Assembly: GCF_000321415.2 (NCBI RefSeq)
Contig: NC_019902.2
Location: 3,934,501-3,998,500 of the forward strand
DNA: 64,000 bases
DNA from: Thioalkalivibrio nitratireducens DSM 14787
Lineage (GTDB): Bacteria > Pseudomonadota > Gammaproteobacteria > Ectothiorhodospirales > Ectothiorhodospiraceae
Direction: 5' to 3'
In this document: positions 60,694 to 64,000 of the stretch, in pieces
Numbering within the stretch: position 1 is the stretch's first letter
Layout of the letters: every line of letters starts with the position of its first letter
Program-made: the position numbers and the translations under genes
Notes under the pieces: model-generated
Database searches by the model: none
What the model was told of the DNA's origin: nothing
Seen by the model: the letters and a program-made list of their open reading frames with translations, nothing else

Positions 60694-61034
60694 GAATCTG
60701 GGTTGACGCCCAACTCTCTCCCCACCTCGCCCCCTGGCTCACCGAGCGCTTCGGTATCGAAGCATACTCCGTCCGCCGGCTGGGATACCGCGACGCCACC
60801 GACGAAGCCATCTTCGCGGCCGCGCGCGAAGCCGATGCGGTGGTGATGACCAAGGATCGCGATTTTCTGAACCTCCTCGATGCACAGGGACCTCCACCAA
60901 GGGTGATCTGGATCACCATGGGAAACACCTCCAACGCCCGCATGCGGGCCGTGTTGGACTCAGTATTCCTCGAGGCACTTGCTTCGCTGCGCCAAGGCGA
61001 GGCGATGGTGGAGATCACTGATCTCATGCCCTGA
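60690..61034 (+). CDS. DUF5615 PIN-like toxin
   Basis: The 114-residue product begins MRIWVDAQLSPHLAPWLTERFG and has ADAVVMTKDRDFLNLL, giving PIN/Mut7-C-type acidic residues (Asp6, the Asp in TKDRDF). Partner of the DUF433 protein, whose stop codon overlaps its ATG. Predicted RNase toxin by family; not tested. Confidence 0.85.
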   Translation: MRIWVDAQLSPHLAPWLTERFGIEAYSVRRLGYRDATDEAIFAAAREADAVVMTKDRDFLNLLDAQGPPPRVIWITMGNTSNARMRAVLDSVFLEALASLRQGEAMVEITDLMP

Positions 61035-61163
61035 AGTTGGATCCACCATGCATTACGCCGAAGCGCCGCCTCTTCGTCATCGCGGCCGCAGCGAAGCGGA
61101 GAGCCGGGCTCCAGCCGGGGCCGGGTAGGCCCACGACGTTCGTGGTTCCGCCAAGCCCCTATG

Positions 61164-61190
61164 GATCCCGGATCAAGTCCGGGATGACGG
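61164..61190. repeat. Palindromic repeat ATCCCGGA-TCAAG-TCCGGGAT
   Basis: Perfect 8-base arms around TCAAG, followed by GACGG. A diverged copy (ACCCCG ... CGGGGT around AATCAAGTC) lies at 62652-62672. A short intergenic repeat. Confidence 0.7.
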
Positions 61191-61256
61191 CCACAATGAA
61201 AGACGTGACGACGGATCGACGACCCTGTAGATAACTCACCGCCACCCGTGTCCTGA

Positions 61257-61543
61257 ATGACCCCACCCCCCCCCACGACCCCGTCACCATCGACACCCCC
61301 GGCTCGGCCCTGCGCCAGCCGTCGCGCCTGCTCGCGGACATGTTCCGGGACATCTGGCGAGGCCGTGGCGTCGCCTGGCGGCTCGCGGTGCGCGACATCA
61401 GCGCCCAGTACCGCCAGACCGCTCTGGGCCTCATGTGGGCGTTGATCCTACCGCTCGCGAACACCGCCGTGTGGATCTTCCTGAACGGTTCCGGCATCGT
61501 GCAAGTCAGTGTTACCAGGCGAGACCTGACCCCATGCGTGTGA
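61257..61543 (+). pseudogene. Truncated ABC-2 type polysaccharide export permease (Wzm-like)
   Basis: Residues ITDTPGSAL-like (VTIDTPGSALRQPSRLLADMFRD in parts), RLAVRDISAQYRQTALGLMWA and LPLANTAVWIFLNGSGIVQV are the N-terminal part of a Wzm-type O-antigen/capsule export permease. The reading is broken at both ends: from ATG 61257 it needs one more base in the C-run near 61266-61273 to enter the frame, and after GIVQVSVT it runs into the GGCGAGACCTGACCCC repeat and stops. No ATPase partner is present. Confidence 0.8.
61510..61538. repeat. GGCGAGACCTGACCCC repeat at the permease break
   Basis: TGTTACCAGGCGAGACCTG is one base different from the unit at 60254. The permease reading frame ends in it, and the PIN-domain remnant starts about 15 bases later, so the repeat sits exactly at a junction between two gene fragments. 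Confidence 0.7.
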
Positions 61544-61553
61544 CCCCATGCGT

Positions 61554-61756
61554 GCTCTGATGCAGCAGGGCCGCGTGATCGCTCTCGACGGCAGCCTCGC
61601 GATGGCGGCCGCCTGCTTTCCGTCGATCTCGCATTGCCGATGGCGGACAGCATCATCCTCGCAACCGCTCGGGAGTTCGGTGCGACGCTCTGGATCCAGG
61701 ATGCAGATTTCGAGGGAATCGAGGGCGTTCGTTACTTTCCCGCTGCTAAGGCGCCT
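61554..61756 (+). pseudogene. PIN-domain toxin (VapC) C-terminal remnant
   Basis: Reads ALMQQGRVIALDGSLAMAAA, then shifts frame (GCCGCCTGCTTTCC where the copy at 63945 has GCCGCCAAGCTTTCC), after which LPMADSIILATAREFGATLW and DADFEGIEGVRYFPA continue in the other frame. It is nearly identical to the partial toxin at the window end but lacks the N-terminal half with the first catalytic Asp. Confidence 0.8.
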
Positions 61757-61943
61757 ACGCCCCGCGCTTGTTGATTGCAAAAGCATCCTGCACCAAGCCG
61801 AAACGCTGCCCCGTCATCCCGGGCCGGAGCGGAGCGGAGAGCCGGACTAACGCGCGCAGCGCGTTGAACAGCCGAAGGCTGGCCCGAAGGTTGAGCGAAG
61901 CGAATCATCCATCGGCCCCGAAAATAGACCCGTCCCGGTTTCC
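61757..61943. other. Gap upstream of vapB
   Basis: Noncoding. Contains CCCGTCATCCCGGGCCGGAG at about 61811, another short intergenic-repeat fragment related to 61075. No gene seen. Confidence 0.3.
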
Positions 61944-61990
61944 TTGCGCAGCCTTCGGCTTGATGTATATTGATCCTGTTGAAAACAACA
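61944..61990 (+). promoter_or_regulatory. vapBC promoter and operator-like palindrome
   Basis: TTGCGC at 61944-61949 and TATATT at 61966-61971 are spaced by 16 bases. The perfect inverted repeat TGTTG-AAAA-CAACA (61977-61990) covers the likely transcription start, 14 bases before the vapB ATG. Autorepression by the antitoxin-toxin complex is the usual mode for such operons. Confidence 0.6.
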
Positions 61991-62003
61991 TCGGAAGCTG
62001 CCC

Positions 62004-62243
62004 ATGCCGCTGCAAATCGCCAACCCCGAGGTCGTCCGCAAAGTGGATGAATTGGCCAAGGCCACCGGCCTTTCCAAGACCGCGGCCGTTGGCCGTGCGG
62101 TGGATCGGATGCTCAGCGAGTTGGGTGGCGATGCCCGCCAGGCAGATCGATTGTCCGCCTTGCTCGCCCAGCTCGACCGCATTCCCGAACGAGCCGACGC
62201 CTACGACCCCCTGAGCTGGGATGAGCACGGACTGCCTCGGTGA
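62004..62243 (+). CDS. vapB: Type II antitoxin VapB (PSK/Rv0623-like)
   Basis: The 79-residue product has an N-terminal ribbon-helix-helix-like DNA-binding part (LQIANPEVVRKVDELAKATGLSKTAAVGRAV) and an acidic toxin-binding tail (YDPLSWDEHGLP), both typical of this VapB group. ATG 62004; the stop overlaps the vapC GTG. A promoter with a palindrome lies directly upstream. Confidence 0.88.
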   Translation: MPLQIANPEVVRKVDELAKATGLSKTAAVGRAVDRMLSELGGDARQADRLSALLAQLDRIPERADAYDPLSWDEHGLPR

Positions 62244-62635
62244 TTGCGGCAGACACCTCGGCGTTGGTCGCCATCGCGCTCGGTGAGCCGGAACGGGAGC
62301 GCTTTTTGGAAGCGATGCTGAATGCAAACACGGTGCTGATCAGTTCCGTCAGCGTTGTGGAGACTCGCATGGTGGTGCACGCGCGCAAAGGCGAGCGTGC
62401 AGTCGTCCTCATCGACGACCTGTTGCGCCTTCCCATGTTCGAGATCCTCCCTCCGGGACCGGCGGAGATGAATGCTGCGTTTTCAGCGTTCGTTGCGTAC
62501 GGCAAGGGCAGCGGGCACCCGGCCGCCTTGAACTTCGGCGACGTCTTCAGCTACGCGTTGGCCAAGGTCCATAGTGTGCCTTTATTGTTCAAGGGCAACG
62601 ACTTCTCGCATACGGATCTGACCCCGGCGTGTTAG
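62240..62635 (+). CDS. vapC: Type II toxin VapC (PIN-domain ribonuclease)
   Basis: The 131-residue product starts V(M)IAADTSALVAIALGEPERERF and shows PIN acidic residues: Asp5, a Glu in SVVETRMV, Asp in LNFGDVFSYALA and Asp in LLFKGNDF. It is coupled to vapB by a GTGA overlap. Predicted Mg2+-dependent RNase that cleaves specific RNAs; target unknown. Confidence 0.9.
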   Translation: MIAADTSALVAIALGEPERERFLEAMLNANTVLISSVSVVETRMVVHARKGERAVVLIDDLLRLPMFEILPPGPAEMNAAFSAFVAYGKGSGHPAALNFGDVFSYALAKVHSVPLLFKGNDFSHTDLTPAC

Positions 62636-62651
62636 CCCTGGCGCCGCATGG

Positions 62652-62672
62652 ACCCCGAATCAAGTCCGGGGT
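62652..62672. repeat. Palindromic repeat after vapC
   Basis: ACCCCG-AATCAAGTC-CGGGGT, a diverged copy of the palindrome at 61164. It could double as a hairpin after vapC; the nearest T-run (62706-62712) is 33 bases away. Confidence 0.5.
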
Positions 62673-62695
62673 AACTGGCCCGGCGGCCGGTGGCG

Positions 62696-62723
62696 TTGCA
62701 TGACCTTTTTTTGTGCGTACATT
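62696..62723 (+). promoter_or_regulatory. Candidate brnTA promoter
   Basis: TTGCAT at 62696-62701 and TACATT at 62718-62723 are spaced by 16 bases. The expected transcription start falls at about 62730, next to the GTG start codon at 62731, so the mRNA would be leaderless or nearly so. Confidence 0.45.
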
Positions 62724-62730
62724 CTGATCT

Positions 62731-63009
62731 GTGGAAATCACGTTTGACCCGGCCAAGGACGCCAAGAACATCCGGGAACGCGGCCTGTCGTTCACAAGGG
62801 TCGCGGAGATCGATTTCAACACCGCCCTCGTGCTCGAAGACAAGCGCAAGGAACACGGTGAAACGCGCTACGTCGCGCTGTGCTACCTGGATGCCCGGCT
62901 CCACGTTCTCTGCTTCACCGAGACGGAGAGGGGCATCCGCGTAATCAGTTTGAGGAAGGCAAACGCGTGGGAGGCGAGAAGGCATGGCAAATCGCAAACC
63001 ATTGATTGA
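62731..63009 (+). CDS. brnT: BrnT toxin (RelE-like ribonuclease)
   Basis: The 92-residue product matches BrnT: V(M)EITFDPAKDAKNIRERGLSF, the EDKRKEHGETRYVALCYLDARLHVLCFTETERGIRVISLRKA block (in parts) and the C-terminal ARRHGK. GTG start; the next gene begins 26 bases before its stop. In the BrnTA family the antitoxin follows the toxin, as here. Confidence 0.92.
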   Translation: MEITFDPAKDAKNIRERGLSFTRVAEIDFNTALVLEDKRKEHGETRYVALCYLDARLHVLCFTETERGIRVISLRKANAWEARRHGKSQTID

Positions 63010-63259
63010 CGGAGCAGGCGAGGTACGGGAACTGGATGCCGACGATCTGGCGCTCTTTCGCCCCGCCGAAGAGGTGCTGTCCGCGTCGCTCCGGAAGAAG
63101 CTCGGGGTACGCGGCCCACAGAAGGCGCCGACCAAGGAGCGCGTCACCATCCGTCTTTCGGCCGATGTGGTCGCCCGGTTTCGCGCCACCGGCGCCGGCT
63201 GGCAGACCCGCATGGACGCCGCACTCAAGGATTGGCTGCGAACCCATTCGCCGGATTGA
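62984..63259 (+). CDS. brnA: BrnA antitoxin
   Basis: The 91-residue product has the BrnA C-terminal ribbon-helix-helix (KERVTIRLSADVVARFRATG and GWQTRMDAALKDWLRTH). It overlaps brnT by 26 bases in another frame. The antitoxin normally represses the operon; no clear palindrome was identified beyond the promoter. Confidence 0.92.
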   Translation: MANRKPLIDGAGEVRELDADDLALFRPAEEVLSASLRKKLGVRGPQKAPTKERVTIRLSADVVARFRATGAGWQTRMDAALKDWLRTHSPD

Positions 63260-63511
63260 GGGGCTTGGCCCATGGCCCGTACGAGTTGACACCTGACACC
63301 ATTAATAATCAGGGCCTTACCCTGGTCCGACCCCGGAAGGGGGCACCGGCTCGTACTTAACGCTCGATGCGGCATAAAAGGCGGTTCGAGGCTAAGTGCT
63401 ACCATCAAGCGCATCGATCGGTGGAGGCTGGTTGTGGTGGCCAGAGAACGACCGGCCCCGGCTCGATCTCGCGTTGTGCTACGGTCATTCAGTCGATAGG
63501 CGAGGCGCAAG
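63260..63511. other. Gap between brnA and the AbrB-type antitoxin
   Basis: Noncoding, 252 bases. Contains GTTGACACCTGACACCATTA at about 63284, a CTGACACC-type short repeat, and TTGTGCTACGGTC near 63475, a possible -10 region for the next module. No gene seen. Confidence 0.3.
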
Positions 63512-63722
63512 ATGCAGACCGTTTCCGTGTCCCCGAAGTACCAGGTTGTCATCCCCCCGCGAGCTGCGCATTGCCCTCGGTATTCGTCCGGGCCAGAAGC
63601 AGCTCCAGGCGCTGCGCTATGCCGACCGTCTGGAACTGATCCCCCAGCGCTCGATTGCCGATGCACGTGGGTTCCTTCGCGGAATCGACACCCGCGTCGA
63701 GCGCGAGGACGATCGCGTTTGA
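63512..63722 (+). pseudogene. AbrB/MazE-type antitoxin with one-base frameshift
   Basis: From ATG 63512: MQTVSVSPKYQVVIP in one frame, then RELRIALGIRPGQKQLQALRYADRLELIPQR to the stop at 63722 in another. The run ATCCCCCCGCG at 63551-63561 has one C too many; removing it joins the parts into a normal SpoVT/AbrB swapped-hairpin antitoxin of about 69 residues. The stop overlaps the TTG start of the toxin. Inactive if the frameshift is real, and then the toxin would lack its partner. Confidence 0.8.
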
Positions 63723-64000
63723 ACGTCGTCGATTCCAGCGGCTGGTTGGGGTGCTGCGGCGACGGACCCAACGCCGAAGCCTTCGCGGAACCGCTCGCGC
63801 AACCGGAGGAACTCGTTGTCCCGGCGATCAGCGTCTTCGAGGATTTCAAACGAGTGCTGCAGCAGCGCGACGAGACCGCGGCCATTCAGGCCGCGGCACT
63901 GATGCGGCAGGGCCGCGTGATCGCTCTCGACGGCAGCCTCGCGATGGCGGCCGCCAAGCTTTCCGTCGATCTCTCATTGCCGATGGCGGACAGCATCATC
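63719..64000 (+). CDS. vapC: PIN-domain toxin VapC, cut by the window end
   Basis: 94 codons to the window edge: (M)NVVDSSGWLGCCGDGPNAEAF, PAISVFEDFKRVLQQRDE, and RVIALDGSLAMAAAKLSVDLSLPMADSII. The catalytic Asp5 and the Asp of PMADS are visible; the last acidic segment (DADF in the remnant at 61554) would lie beyond the window. The start is a TTG overlapping the antitoxin stop (TTGA). Nearly the same C-terminal sequence is at 61554-61756. Confidence 0.88.
   Translation, partial: MNVVDSSGWLGCCGDGPNAEAFAEPLAQPEELVVPAISVFEDFKRVLQQRDETAAIQAAALMRQGRVIALDGSLAMAAAKLSVDLSLPMADSII

Noticed and set aside
62706-62712. T7 run after vapC as an intrinsic terminator
   Set aside because: The nearest hairpin is more than 30 bases away and the run forms the spacer of the brnTA promoter.

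Overview
This window is a GC-rich (roughly 65 percent by eye) bacterial chromosome segment from around the replication origin. The order yidC-yidD-rnpA-rpmH / dnaA-dnaN-recF-gyrB, the ubiD-reductase pair, the GspC-N secretion operon and the protein sequences point to a gammaproteobacterium, most likely of the Ectothiorhodospiraceae (Thioalkalivibrio-like). The genus is an inference from gene content and was not tested by a database search.

Layout. 1-1.5 kb: prolyl aminopeptidase and D-aminoacyl-tRNA deacylase. 1.6-10.4 kb: a nine-gene V/A-type ATPase operon on the minus strand (G/H-C-I-K-F-E-A-B-D in transcription order). 10.6-14.4 kb: mnmE, yidC, yidD, rnpA and rpmH on the minus strand. 14.6-23.5 kb: dnaA, an AT-rich origin-like gap with two perfect DnaA boxes, dnaN, recF carrying a perfect parS palindrome near its 3' end, and gyrB. 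The dnaN-recF and recF-gyrB joints are interrupted by repeats and a decayed IS110 element. 23.5-28 kb: lemA, a GIDE-domain membrane protein, prlC and xth. 28-34 kb: one intact and one decayed IS110 element around yqhA and ubiD. 34-39.7 kb: an SDR epimerase-like gene, a ferredoxin-fused flavin reductase, hemC-hemD and argH. 40-52.5 kb: a type II secretion operon (gspC to gspN) followed by a lipoprotein gene and an unrecognised membrane-protein gene; gspF reads with a one-base frameshift. 52.7-58.7 kb: gpmI, a LuxR-type response regulator, a winged-helix regulator with its own operator-like palindrome, UDP-glucuronate decarboxylase and galE. 58.7-64 kb: an accessory island with an Rpn-family nuclease, four toxin-antitoxin modules, toxin, antitoxin and permease remnants, and dispersed repeats.

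The most interesting structure is the IS110 set. Three copies of about 1.6 kb share ends that reproduce the motif TTTCACGCTAA, and they sit next to a dispersed intergenic repeat family carrying the same motif. The long 5' noncoding end of each copy contains two internal copies of GCGCACGCTAA, as expected if it encodes a bridge RNA whose guide segments read the donor and target sites. Only the copy at 28.0-29.6 kb has an intact recombinase.

Almost all frameshifts in the window (two IS copies, gspF, a permease remnant, an AbrB-type antitoxin) are single-base changes, mostly in G/C homopolymers. Some could therefore be sequencing errors rather than real decay.
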